A program made the translations under genes and the position numbers. From Gordonia insulae (lineage in GTDB: Bacteria > Actinomycetota > Actinomycetes > Mycobacteriales > Mycobacteriaceae), in the NCBI RefSeq assembly GCF_003855095.1, contig NZ_CP033972.1, forward strand, positions 3,472,001-3,536,000: DNA of 64,000 nt, read 5' to 3'. Shown piece by piece: positions 44,522-53,033 of the stretch. The notes below the pieces were generated by a model, which had not been told where the DNA came from, searched no databases, and was given only the letters and a program-made list of their open reading frames with translations. Positions within the stretch are counted from its first letter, which is position 1, and each line of letters begins with the position of its first letter.

Positions 44522-45274
44522 TTGGGCGGACAGCGTCGACGTCTCGTCGCCGCCACCATCGCGGCGATCCTCGCGGTGCTCATCGCAAGTGGATGTCAGG
44601 ACACCGCGACCACACCGCCGGCGAGCCCATCCCCGTCCCCGGATCGCATCCCGGCCGATTTCGATGTGACGTTCCGCTGGATTCCAGGCGCTGTCTTCGA
44701 CGTCTCCGGCCAGGAAGGCACTTTCGTCCGGGCGTTCGTCGAGTCGTTCGAACTCGCGAACGCCGGACGGTCGGTCGACTGGGGCTACCACGGATTCGCC
44801 CATGCCGCCCCGTCGAACATCGCGCAGATGATCGCTGCGTACCCGCCGGAGCAGTCCGCCGCCAACCCCGGCGTCGGCACCGCGTTCTTCACCGGCCTGC
44901 GCCGCGTCGACGATGGCGACTGGACCCGAATCATCTTGTGTCGCCATGGTTATCGTTCGATCAAGGTCAGCGATCGCGAGTGGTCGTCGCGCGTTGATCG
45001 CCCACGGCCGATCGAGATCGACTTCCGGCGCAGCCACACCGCACTGCCCACCAACACACGGGGTACCGCCCGCACACCGCGTGGTGATGTGTTCGGCGAC
45101 TGGTACGCCACCCGCTACGACTTCTCCGCGATCTATCCGCGAACCACGGCCGACGAACACGCCTGCGCCGCTGCGGCACCGTCCGAGGTACCCGCACGTG
45201 CCCCCGAGATCGGACCCCGACCGTGGCCGAGTCTGCCGCCGAGCCCGGGCTGGCAGGCGACGTCGCCGCTGTGA
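44522..45274 (+). CDS. putative lipoprotein of unknown function
   Basis: A 250-residue protein, TTG start after GAAGGG. An N-terminal basic segment, hydrophobic AATIAAILAVLI and the lipobox-like IASGC predict a lipid-anchored exported protein. A Ser/Pro-rich spacer follows. The body has WGYHGFAHAAPSNIAQMIAAYPPEQS and GTAFFTGLRRVDDGDWTRIILCRHGYRSIKV, resembling uncharacterised mycobacterial/Gordonia exported proteins. No catalytic motif is evident. Confidence 0.7.
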   Translation: MGGQRRRLVAATIAAILAVLIASGCQDTATTPPASPSPSPDRIPADFDVTFRWIPGAVFDVSGQEGTFVRAFVESFELANAGRSVDWGYHGFAHAAPSNIAQMIAAYPPEQSAANPGVGTAFFTGLRRVDDGDWTRIILCRHGYRSIKVSDREWSSRVDRPRPIEIDFRRSHTALPTNTRGTARTPRGDVFGDWYATRYDFSAIYPRTTADEHACAAAAPSEVPARAPEIGPRPWPSLPPSPGWQATSPL

Positions 45275-45336
45275 TATCGGTCCCGACCGACCGAAGGAAC
45301 TGGCGGCCACGACAGCTGGAGTGCCACCATGGATAG

Positions 45337-45963
45337 GTGAGTCATGCAACTGATCGAGCGAGGGTGGGTGTGTTCCCGCTGCTCTCCCCACGGCGGTGGC
45401 CCATCATGCGCCTCATCAGCGGCAGCCCGCTCATCCGGCGAACCGATCGTGTCCAGGCGCTGGCGACCTGTCTCGCCGCCCTCGTGGCGCTGATCGCGAT
45501 CCCCCTGGCGGTGCAGGTGGAGGACGAGGTCCACACGGTGCGCTCCGCCGAGATCGCCGAGCACGCCCGAACGACGCAGGCCGTCGAGGCGACGGCCGTC
45601 GAGGACAGCGCCGTGATCCTCGCCGAGGGCCAGACGGGCACCACCGTCACCGCACGGTGGACCTTCGCCTCTTTTCCGCATCGCCAGGTCGTCAGTGTCG
45701 ACAAGGCCGTCGTCCACACCGGTGATCACTTCACCGTCTGGGTGGATCCGCGAGGCCACGCGACACACGAACCGCTGTCGGAATCCGAAGCCGGCGTCGG
45801 TGCGGCTCTGACCGCGGTGGCGTTCTACGGGGCGGCCCTCACCCTGTGCGCGTTGTTCGTCCTGAGCGTGCGCACCATCGTCGGTCGGCACCGCGGGCGC
45901 GCCTGGGACGCGGCACTGGCCGCACTGACCGGCACCGATGAGGACCATCACCGCCAAATGTGA
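45337..45963 (+). CDS. Rv1733c-like two-helix membrane protein
   Basis: Up to 208 residues; the start is uncertain (GTG used here; MRLISGSPLIRRTDR may be the true beginning). Helix 1 is ATCLAALVALIAIPLAV, helix 2 near the C-terminus ALTAVAFYGAALTLCALFVLSV. Between them is an extracytoplasmic stretch with ARWTFASFPHRQVVSVDKAVVHTGDHFTVWVD. SPLIRRTDRVQA plus this layout match the Rv1733c family of mycobacteria, whose function is unknown. Its stop overlaps an upstream GTG of the next frame. Confidence 0.75.
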   Translation: MSHATDRARVGVFPLLSPRRWPIMRLISGSPLIRRTDRVQALATCLAALVALIAIPLAVQVEDEVHTVRSAEIAEHARTTQAVEATAVEDSAVILAEGQTGTTVTARWTFASFPHRQVVSVDKAVVHTGDHFTVWVDPRGHATHEPLSESEAGVGAALTAVAFYGAALTLCALFVLSVRTIVGRHRGRAWDAALAALTGTDEDHHRQM

Positions 45964-46016
45964 GCACCTCGCCCGGCGCGCGTTTGCGACAGTCCGCGGC
46001 GGGGTATCGACTCACG

Positions 46017-46526
46017 ATGGAATCGCAGATCACCCTGTCGGTGAACGGCGTGACGTACGACCTGGTGGTCGACACCCGGACCACACTGCTGGATGCGTTG
46101 CGCGACCGCCTCGACGTCTACTCGCCGAAGAAGGGTTGTGACCACGGCCAATGTGGGTCGTGCACCGCTCTGATCGACGGAAGACGGGTCACCACGTGTC
46201 TGTCACTCGCCGTGGCTCAGGACGGTGCGACGATCGTGACGTCCGAAGGACTGACCGACCAGGCAGACGGATTGCATCCGATGCAGCAGGCGTTCATCGA
46301 CCAGGACGGCTTTCAGTGTGGGTACTGCACTCCCGGACAGGTGTGTTCGGCAGTCGGGATGCTCGACGAAGTCGCGGACGGACACCCGAGCCACGTCACC
46401 ACAGACCTCGAGGGTGAGATCGAGCTGTCCGATGCGGAGATTCGAGAACGCATGAGCGGCAACCTCTGTCGATGCGCGGCGTACCCCAACATCCTTGCCG
46501 CGATCCGACAGGCGGCAGCGCGATGA
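46017..46526 (+). CDS. [2Fe-2S] subunit of xanthine-dehydrogenase-family molybdenum hydroxylase
   Basis: About 169 residues from ATG MESQITLSVNGV; a GTG at 45960 overlapping the previous stop would add 19 residues. Two clusters are clear: plant-type GCDHGQCGSCTALIDGRRVTTC and the second QCGYCTPGQ with NLCRCAAYPNI. It transfers electrons between Mo cofactor and FAD subunits. No Tat signal is visible, unlike PaoA/YagT. The stop overlaps the FAD-subunit ATG. Confidence 0.9.
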   Translation: MESQITLSVNGVTYDLVVDTRTTLLDALRDRLDVYSPKKGCDHGQCGSCTALIDGRRVTTCLSLAVAQDGATIVTSEGLTDQADGLHPMQQAFIDQDGFQCGYCTPGQVCSAVGMLDEVADGHPSHVTTDLEGEIELSDAEIRERMSGNLCRCAAYPNILAAIRQAAAR

Positions 46527-47503
46527 TCCCGTTTCGCTACGAACGCGCCACCGACGCACCCAGCGCGGTCGTCACGCTGAGGGAGAACCCCGGCGCCAAG
46601 GTCCTCGCCGGCGGCACCAATCTGGTGGACCATCTGAAGCTCTGCGTCGCGACACCAGAGCTGCTCATCGACATCTCACGGCTTCCGCTGGACACGGTCG
46701 ACACGTGGGGTGACGGGACGGTCCGGATCGGTGCGAATGTGCGCAATAGCGACCTGGCGGCGCACCCCGCCATCCGTCGCGGGTATCCGATGCTGGCGCG
46801 CGCACTCTTGTCCGGGGCGTCCCCGCAGCTTCGCAACCTGGCGACCACCGGCGGGAATCTCTTGCAGCGCACCCGCTGCGTGTACTTCCAGGATCTCTCC
46901 ACCCCGTGCAACAAGCGAAACCCCGGCAGCGGATGCTCGGCGATCGGCGGATACACGCGCTACCACGCGATCCTCGGTGCATCCGAACACTGCGTGGCCA
47001 CACATCCGTCGGACATGGCTGTCGCGCTGACCGCCCTCGACGCCACGGTGGTCGCACTCGGGCCGAATGGCGAGCGCCGCATCCCGGTACCGGAATTTCA
47101 TCGACTCGCCGGCGACGAACCCGATCGCGACACCGTGCTCGAACGGGACGAGCTGATCGTGGCCGTCGAGCTCCCGCCCGTGGTCCCGGGTGCCGTGTCG
47201 ACATACCGCAAGGTCCGGGACCGTGCCTCGTACGCCTTCGCGCTCGTGTCGGTGGCAGCCGAACTGCGCATCGGTGACGGCACCATCCGCGACGTCCGGA
47301 TCGCATTCGGTGGCGTCGCCCACAAACCCTGGCGCGCCGTGGGTGCAGAGCATTCCTTGCTCGGCGCGGAACCGACGCTGCGGGCGTTCAGCGCCGCCGC
47401 AGATGCGGAACTGTCAGCAGCCCGCGCACTCCCCGGCAACGAGTACAAGATCCCGTTGATACGGCGAACTCTCGTCGCAACACTGCGCGAGTTGGTCGAA
47501 TGA
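46523..47503 (+). CDS. FAD subunit of molybdenum hydroxylase with extra Fe-S motif (PaoB/HcrB-like)
   Basis: A 326-residue CoxM-type flavoprotein; ATGA coupling to the previous gene. FAD motifs are VLAGGTNLVDHLKL and TTGGNLLQRTRC. The insert with RCVYFQDLSTPCNKRNPGSGC and later SEHCVATHPSDMAVAL supplies cysteines for the additional [4Fe-4S] cluster known in PaoB and 4-hydroxybenzoyl-CoA reductase beta subunits. This marks an aldehyde oxidase or aromatic CoA reductase relative rather than plain xanthine dehydrogenase. Confidence 0.88.
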   Translation: MIPFRYERATDAPSAVVTLRENPGAKVLAGGTNLVDHLKLCVATPELLIDISRLPLDTVDTWGDGTVRIGANVRNSDLAAHPAIRRGYPMLARALLSGASPQLRNLATTGGNLLQRTRCVYFQDLSTPCNKRNPGSGCSAIGGYTRYHAILGASEHCVATHPSDMAVALTALDATVVALGPNGERRIPVPEFHRLAGDEPDRDTVLERDELIVAVELPPVVPGAVSTYRKVRDRASYAFALVSVAAELRIGDGTIRDVRIAFGGVAHKPWRAVGAEHSLLGAEPTLRAFSAAADAELSAARALPGNEYKIPLIRRTLVATLRELVE

Positions 47504-49593
47504 TGAACGCCATCGGAACGTCACTCCCGCGCATCGACGGACAAGCCAAGGTCACCGGCACAGCGCGATATGCGTACGAACACCCCGTCGCTGATCCAGT
47601 TCATCTGTTCCCGATCACGGCCGAGGTGGCCCGCGGCCGCGTCACCCACATGGAGACGGAGGGCGCAGAGGCGCTGCCCGGCGTGCTGCTGGTCCTGACA
47701 CCCGACAATGCACCACGCCTGGCCGACACGTCTGATGGCGACCTGACGATCCTGCAAACGACAGACGTCTCCTACCGCGGCCAACTGATCGGCGCGGTGG
47801 TCGCCGAGACACCCGAGATCGCCAGGCAGGCAGCGGGCCTCGTGTCTGTCCGCTACGACGAGCAGGACCACGACACCGGTTTTCGAGTCGACCATCCGCA
47901 GGCGTACCGGCCCGAGTCGGTCAACGGCGGGTACGCGACCACAACGGACGCCGGCGATACCGAGTCACTGTTCGCCCGGCCCGCGGATGCCTCTGTCGAC
48001 CACTGGTATTCGACACCGGAGGAACACAACAACCCGATGGAGCCGCACGCGGTCATCGCGCTGTGGGATTCCACCGAACCGCTGCTGACAATGTATGACT
48101 CGACGCAGTCGACGCACGGCGTGGTGTCCGCGCTCGCGCCGGTCCTCGGCCTCGAGCGAGACCAGATGCGGGTGATCGCACCGCATGTGGGCGGAGGATT
48201 CGGGTCAAAGGGGTCCCCACACTCGCACGATGTACTGGCCGCCATGGCGGCGATGAGGCTGCCGGGTCGCCCGGTCAAGTTCGCTGTGACGCGCCGGCAC
48301 ATGTTCGCCTTCGTGGGTTATCGGGCCCGCACCGCGTCTCATGTGCGCATCGCTGCCGACCATAGAGGACACATCACTGCGCTCGCACACGACGCATTCG
48401 CGCAGACGGCGCGTGTCAAGGAGTACGTGGAACAGGCTGCGGTGCCTGCGCGAAGCATGTACGCCAGTCCGAATCGGCACACCGATCACCACGCCGTCCC
48501 GTTGGATGTGCCGGTGCCCTACTGGATGCGCGCGCCCGGCGAGGCCCCCGGCATGTTCGCCGGGGAGGTGGCGATGGACGAGCTCGCCGCGGAGTGCGGC
48601 ATCGACCCCATCGAGCTGCGTGTACGCAACGAACCGCTGTCCGATCCCGAGACCGGAAAACCGTGGTCGTCGCGCCGAGTGCTGGATTGTCTCCACGAAG
48701 GTGCCCGCCGATTCGGTTGGGACACAAGGTCAGCGTCCCCGGCGAGCCGGCGCGAGGGCAATTCCCTGATCGGCATCGGTGTAGCCGGTGCCGCATATCC
48801 GCACATGGTCATGCCAGGTACCGAGGTGTCGATCGGGTTCGGTGACAACGGGCGTTACTCCGTCCGTACCGGGGCCGCCGACATCGGCACCGGCGCCTGG
48901 ACCACGCTCACTCTCATCGCTGCTGACGCCCTCGGGTGCCCACCCGAACAGATCGCCCTGGAGATCGGCGACAGCGCCCTGCCCAACGCGACGGTCGCCG
49001 GCGGATCGTCGGGCACCTCGTCGTGGGGCTCGGCGATCGTGACTGCCGCCCATCAGTTTCGCGCCCGATTCGGCGACGATCCGCCTCCCGGCGCCGAATT
49101 GACCGCGCACGCACCGGACAATCCGGATCTGGAGAAGTACACGATCTCCTCGTTCGGCGCTCATTTCGTCGAGGTACGCGTCGACGTCGACACAGGCGAG
49201 ATCCGGATACCGAGGATGCTGGGCGTCTTCTCGGTCGGCCGCGTGATCAATCCACGAACAGTCCGTTCACAACTCATCGGCGGGATGATCTTCGGTGTCT
49301 CGATGGCGCTCCACGAGGAGAGTGTGCGCGATCCGCGTTTCGGGCACGTGGTCACCCACGACCTCGCGGAGTATCACATTCCGGTGCACGCCGACATCGC
49401 GGAGATCGATGCCACATGGCTCGACGACACCGACGAGCACGCGACGCCGATGGGCTCGCGGGGCGCCGGTGAGATCGGCATCGTCGGCAGCGCCGCCGCG
49501 GTGGTCAACGCGATATACAACGCCACCGGCGTTCGGGTACGGGACCTTCCGGTTCGCCTGGATGATCTGCTGACCGGGCTGCCCGCGCAGTGA
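47500..49593 (+). CDS. molybdopterin-binding large subunit of molybdenum hydroxylase (PaoC/YagR-like)
   Basis: A 697-residue catalytic subunit with tandem ATG codons overlapping the previous stop. LPRIDGQAKVTGTARYAYE is the family N-terminus, HVGGGFGSKGSPHSHD the Mo-cofactor/substrate segment, and MGSRGAGEIGIVGSAAAVVNAIYNATGVRVRDLP holds the catalytic Glu near the end. The length and C-terminus fit PaoC-type aldehyde dehydrogenases. A role in oxidising aromatic or terpenoid aldehydes from either catabolic block is possible. It converges on the glutamate-synthase-like gene with only 9 bases between. Confidence 0.9.
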   Translation: MMNAIGTSLPRIDGQAKVTGTARYAYEHPVADPVHLFPITAEVARGRVTHMETEGAEALPGVLLVLTPDNAPRLADTSDGDLTILQTTDVSYRGQLIGAVVAETPEIARQAAGLVSVRYDEQDHDTGFRVDHPQAYRPESVNGGYATTTDAGDTESLFARPADASVDHWYSTPEEHNNPMEPHAVIALWDSTEPLLTMYDSTQSTHGVVSALAPVLGLERDQMRVIAPHVGGGFGSKGSPHSHDVLAAMAAMRLPGRPVKFAVTRRHMFAFVGYRARTASHVRIAADHRGHITALAHDAFAQTARVKEYVEQAAVPARSMYASPNRHTDHHAVPLDVPVPYWMRAPGEAPGMFAGEVAMDELAAECGIDPIELRVRNEPLSDPETGKPWSSRRVLDCLHEGARRFGWDTRSASPASRREGNSLIGIGVAGAAYPHMVMPGTEVSIGFGDNGRYSVRTGAADIGTGAWTTLTLIAADALGCPPEQIALEIGDSALPNATVAGGSSGTSSWGSAIVTAAHQFRARFGDDPPPGAELTAHAPDNPDLEKYTISSFGAHFVEVRVDVDTGEIRIPRMLGVFSVGRVINPRTVRSQLIGGMIFGVSMALHEESVRDPRFGHVVTHDLAEYHIPVHADIAEIDATWLDDTDEHATPMGSRGAGEIGIVGSAAAVVNAIYNATGVRVRDLPVRLDDLLTGLPAQ

Positions 49594-49602
49594 GCCGCCG
49601 GA

Positions 49603-51180
49603 TCAGCCGACGCTGGACTCCGACGGTGGCGCCGAACCACCTTCGGTTGTACGGGTGGCCATCAGACGGATGATCTCGTCGCGATCGGACGTGGACGGCA
49701 GACCCATTGCCGGGGTGTAGCCGTAGACCTCGTGCAGCGGCGTGGAAGCGGTGCGGCCCGTGAGGATGTCGACCGAGTCGCTCCCGATGAGCCCGGGATG
49801 TTCCACCCCACACGCCTGAGACACTTTGAGTAGATCTCGCCGCAGGGTCTTGATGTAGTTCGCCACCCGCACTGCCTTCACCTCGGGGACCAAACCGCGC
49901 GCCAGCCAAGAGTTCTGTGTCGCCACTCCCGTTGGGCAGGTGTCGGTGTGACACTTCTGCGCCTGGACACAGCCGATCGCCAGCATGGCCTCCCGGGCCA
50001 CGTTGACCATGTCGCAGCCCAGCGCGAACGCGACGACGGCGTTGTCGGGGAGCCCGAGTTTGCCCCCACCGATGAAGGTCACTTGTTCGGCCACTCCCCG
50101 TTCGGCGAAGATCCGGTAGACCTGTGCGAACCCGAGCTGAAAGGGCAAGGAGACGCTGTCGGTGAAGATCAACGGGGCCGCGCCCGTTCCGCCTTCGCCG
50201 CCATCGATGGTGACGAAGTCCGGCCCGCGGTCGGTCGAGTGCATGAGCTCGGTGAGTTCGTACCAGAAGTCGAGGTCACCGACGGCTGCCTTGATCCCCA
50301 CGGGCAGCCCGGTCTCGGTGGCGAGCAGTTCGATCCAGTCGAGCAGGCTGTCGGTGTCGGAGAACTCCGCATGCCGCGACGGGCTGATGCAGTCCCGGTC
50401 GGCCGGGATGCCCCGCGCCGACGCGATCTCGGCGGACACCTTGGGCGCGGGCAACAGGCCACCGAGGCTGGGCTTGGCACCCTGACTCAGTTTGATCTCC
50501 AGGGCGCGTACCGGTGCGCCGGCGACCACATCGCGGAGCTTGGCCAGGTCGAAACGACCCTCGTCGTCGCGACAGCCGAAATAGGCGGTACCGATCTGGA
50601 AGATCAGGTCGCCGCCGTGGCGGTGATAGCGGGAGATCCCGCCTTCACCGGTGTTGTGCAGGCAACCTGCCAGGGCCGCGCCCCGATTCAGTGCCTCGAC
50701 CGCGTTGCCGGACAGCGAGCCGAAGCTCATCGCGGAGATGTTCACCACCGACTCCGGCCGGAACGCGTGCTGCCGTCCGCGTGCTGCGCCGATCACCTTG
50801 GCGCACGGCAGGCTGACCTCGTGACCGGCCTCTGGCGTCGATCGCGGCACGGTCCGCGTGAACGTGCGATGCTTGATCACCGCGTATCCGGCGGTGAACT
50901 CGAGGTCGTTGTCGGTGCCGAACCCGAAGTAGTTGTTCTCCTTCTTCGACGACGCGTACACCCATCGCCGCTGGTCGCGGGTGAACGGCCGCTCCTCATC
51001 ATTGGCGGCGACGATGTACTGCCGCAGTTCCGGCCCGATCGACTCGAGCCAGTAGCGGGCGTGCCCTACCAGCGGGTAGTTGCGCAGCAGGGCGTGTTTG
51101 CGCTGGAAGAGGTCGCGCAGGACGACGGCGGTCAACGCCGACGCGGCACCCACGGCGGCGGCAGACATCGATCTGCTCAT
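49603..51180 (-). CDS. FMN-binding glutamate-synthase-domain family protein
   Basis: A 525-residue single-domain GltB2-like protein. An N-terminal hydrophobic segment (SAAAVGAASALTAVVL) precedes the TIM barrel. FMN-site motifs are NISAMSFGSLSGNAVEALN, NTGEGGISRYH, KLSQGAKPSLGG and FVTIDGGEGGTGAAP. A [3Fe-4S] motif is seen in GCVQAQKCHTDTCPTGVATQ. No amidotransferase domain is present. Members are of unclear physiological role. Not obviously tied to either catabolic block. Confidence 0.87.
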   Translation of the reverse strand: MSRSMSAAAVGAASALTAVVLRDLFQRKHALLRNYPLVGHARYWLESIGPELRQYIVAANDEERPFTRDQRRWVYASSKKENNYFGFGTDNDLEFTAGYAVIKHRTFTRTVPRSTPEAGHEVSLPCAKVIGAARGRQHAFRPESVVNISAMSFGSLSGNAVEALNRGAALAGCLHNTGEGGISRYHRHGGDLIFQIGTAYFGCRDDEGRFDLAKLRDVVAGAPVRALEIKLSQGAKPSLGGLLPAPKVSAEIASARGIPADRDCISPSRHAEFSDTDSLLDWIELLATETGLPVGIKAAVGDLDFWYELTELMHSTDRGPDFVTIDGGEGGTGAAPLIFTDSVSLPFQLGFAQVYRIFAERGVAEQVTFIGGGKLGLPDNAVVAFALGCDMVNVAREAMLAIGCVQAQKCHTDTCPTGVATQNSWLARGLVPEVKAVRVANYIKTLRRDLLKVSQACGVEHPGLIGSDSVDILTGRTASTPLHEVYGYTPAMGLPSTSDRDEIIRLMATRTTEGGSAPPSESSVG

Positions 51181-51265
51181 GCCGTGAGGATTACCGCGCG
51201 TCCGCCTGTCGAAACCTCATCACGCCGACGATTCCAGTCCAAGCAACGGTCCCGGTCTGCACGGG

Positions 51266-51820
51266 TCACGGCCGCATCAGCACCGACGTCGACGGGAAAC
51301 TCTCGGCGAAGTTGTCGGTCAGCGGTGCGATGAAGACGTTCTCGGTGCGGGTGCGACTCACCCGCCACCGCCCGTCCTCCTTGCGGAAGGCGTTGTTCAG
51401 CCGGCTGGACCGCAGCAATGCGCGACCGTCGGAGAACAACCACGGCTGCATGTGAATCCATTGGCCCGTCGCCTCGTCACCGTCGACGTGGATTTGTTCG
51501 GAGGTCAGGTAGTGGGCGTTGAGCAGCAGAGCGGGGTCGGACTTCTGACCCCAGAAGTTCTGAAAGTGCTCCCGGATCGCGGCTTTGCCCTCCGCGCGAC
51601 CGAACTGCCCCGTGTAATACTCGCCGACGCCCTCCCACACCGCGTCCTCGGTGTAGAGGTCGACGATGAGTTCGATGCGCTCGGCGTCGTCACGCACACC
51701 GAACTCCGGACACGGTGTGTCACAGAGGAACATGTACCGGGCCTGGATGCGCCGGATCTCCGATTCGGCCTCCAGGCACTCGACTCGCGCGGTGAGTGCC
51801 GCGATGATGTCGGCGGTCAT
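51266..51820 (-). CDS. iacI: IacI-like SnoaL-fold protein
   Basis: A 184-residue SnoaL/NTF2-fold protein; ATG overlaps the flavin reductase stop. ESEIRRIQARYMFLCDTPCP, LYTEDAVWEGVGEYYTGQFGRAEGKAAIREHF and GRWRVSRTRTENVFIAPL are typical of the fold, which is also used by Rieske dioxygenase beta subunits. In iac clusters a protein of this kind, IacI, helps convert an oxidised indole-3-acetate intermediate. Assignment rests on context with iacA-H-like genes. Confidence 0.65.
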   Translation of the reverse strand: MTADIIAALTARVECLEAESEIRRIQARYMFLCDTPCPEFGVRDDAERIELIVDLYTEDAVWEGVGEYYTGQFGRAEGKAAIREHFQNFWGQKSDPALLLNAHYLTSEQIHVDGDEATGQWIHMQPWLFSDGRALLRSSRLNNAFRKEDGRWRVSRTRTENVFIAPLTDNFAESFPSTSVLMRP

Positions 51821-52989
51821 CGTTCCAGGACCTCCACCACTGCGCCGGCCTGACGTATCCACTCGCTGATGCGTGCCCCCGATTGGCGGGCGGGCAACTG
51901 TCCCAGGCGAAGCGTCATCGAGTAACCGCCGTTCGGGTCGCGGATCGGCAGCACCAGCGACCCGACGTCGTAGATCTCGTCGTCGGCCAGATCGCGTACG
52001 TGATAGTCGACGGGCGAACTGCCGATGGACTCCCGGATACTGCGCTCCTGTAAAGGTGTCAACCGACCACTCTCGTACTGTCTTGTCGCCGCACGCATCT
52101 CGTCGTAGGCCGCATTGCCCTCGGCCGGCAGGAACGAGATCAGGTATCCGTTGTCTCGCACGAATGCCAGTCGGGCACGGTGCATCTCCTTGACGGTGTC
52201 GTCGGCGCCACGCAGCTTGGCGATCCACCGCTCCTGTGCGTCGTGGTCCTGATCGAAGACATAGGAGTCGCCGATCGGTGGGACCATCGGAATCCGATGT
52301 GCGAGGCCCTCTTCGCGATCCACCCCGGGCGCGGTCGCCGAGAGCACCGTGGCCATCTCGTCCGAACTGACCGCGGTGAACACCGAGACCTCGCATCCGA
52401 TCGACGACGCCAGGGCGGCGACCTGCGGCCGGGCGGCGTGCGCGGCGTGGATCGCCGGCAGGATCTCGTGGTCCATGCGGGCCATCAGTGAGGTGCACAC
52501 GAAACTGCCGTACCCACCTTGGAAGAAGATCAGCGGCGACACCGGATTGGTGACGGCCAGGTCGCGGACCTCGCACAGGGCAATCCAGTGATCGCCCGCT
52601 TCGACGGTGTCCCACAGCCGCGTGTCGATCCAGGCCACCGAATCGCTGAGCACCGGATCACCGGACGGGGATTCGAACCAGTCGATCCCGTCGAGCTTGT
52701 TCTCCCACCGCTGCGCGATCGTGAGAACGACATCCTCCTGTTCACCGCCGAGGATGTTGATGCACAGCGAGGAGCACGCCCGCATCTTGTCGAACGTGCG
52801 GGAGGTCTTCATCGGCATGAACGACACCAGCGGCGGTTCGAGGGAGACGGAGCTGAAGGTGCCGACTACCATCGCGAGGATCTCGCCGTCCTCGTCGCGC
52901 CCGGTGACCACGACGACACCCGTGGGATAGTGCCCGAGGACATCGCGGAAGACCTTGGGGTCGAGGGCGGCAGAGATGTTGGTGGACAT
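51817..52989 (-). CDS. iacG: IacG-like flavin reductase with long C-terminal domain
   Basis: A 390-residue protein; ATG after TCAGGAGAA. Residues 1-165 are a flavin reductase domain: FRDVLGHYPTGVVVVTGRDEDGE, GTFSSVSLEPPLVSFMP, INILGGEQE and WIALCEVRDL. The rest, including ARPQVAALASSIGCEVSVFTAVSSDEMATVLSATAPG and YHVRDLADDEIYDVGSLVLPI, resembles an IclR-type effector-binding domain. Such fusions would couple FADH2 supply to ligand sensing. It should provide reduced flavin to the IacA-like monooxygenase. Confidence 0.75.
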   Translation of the reverse strand: MSTNISAALDPKVFRDVLGHYPTGVVVVTGRDEDGEILAMVVGTFSSVSLEPPLVSFMPMKTSRTFDKMRACSSLCINILGGEQEDVVLTIAQRWENKLDGIDWFESPSGDPVLSDSVAWIDTRLWDTVEAGDHWIALCEVRDLAVTNPVSPLIFFQGGYGSFVCTSLMARMDHEILPAIHAAHAARPQVAALASSIGCEVSVFTAVSSDEMATVLSATAPGVDREEGLAHRIPMVPPIGDSYVFDQDHDAQERWIAKLRGADDTVKEMHRARLAFVRDNGYLISFLPAEGNAAYDEMRAATRQYESGRLTPLQERSIRESIGSSPVDYHVRDLADDEIYDVGSLVLPIRDPNGGYSMTLRLGQLPARQSGARISEWIRQAGAVVEVLER

Positions 52990-53033
52990 GGCTTCTCCTG
53001 AGTTCGATGGTCGTCGCGGCGTCGGGTTCACGA

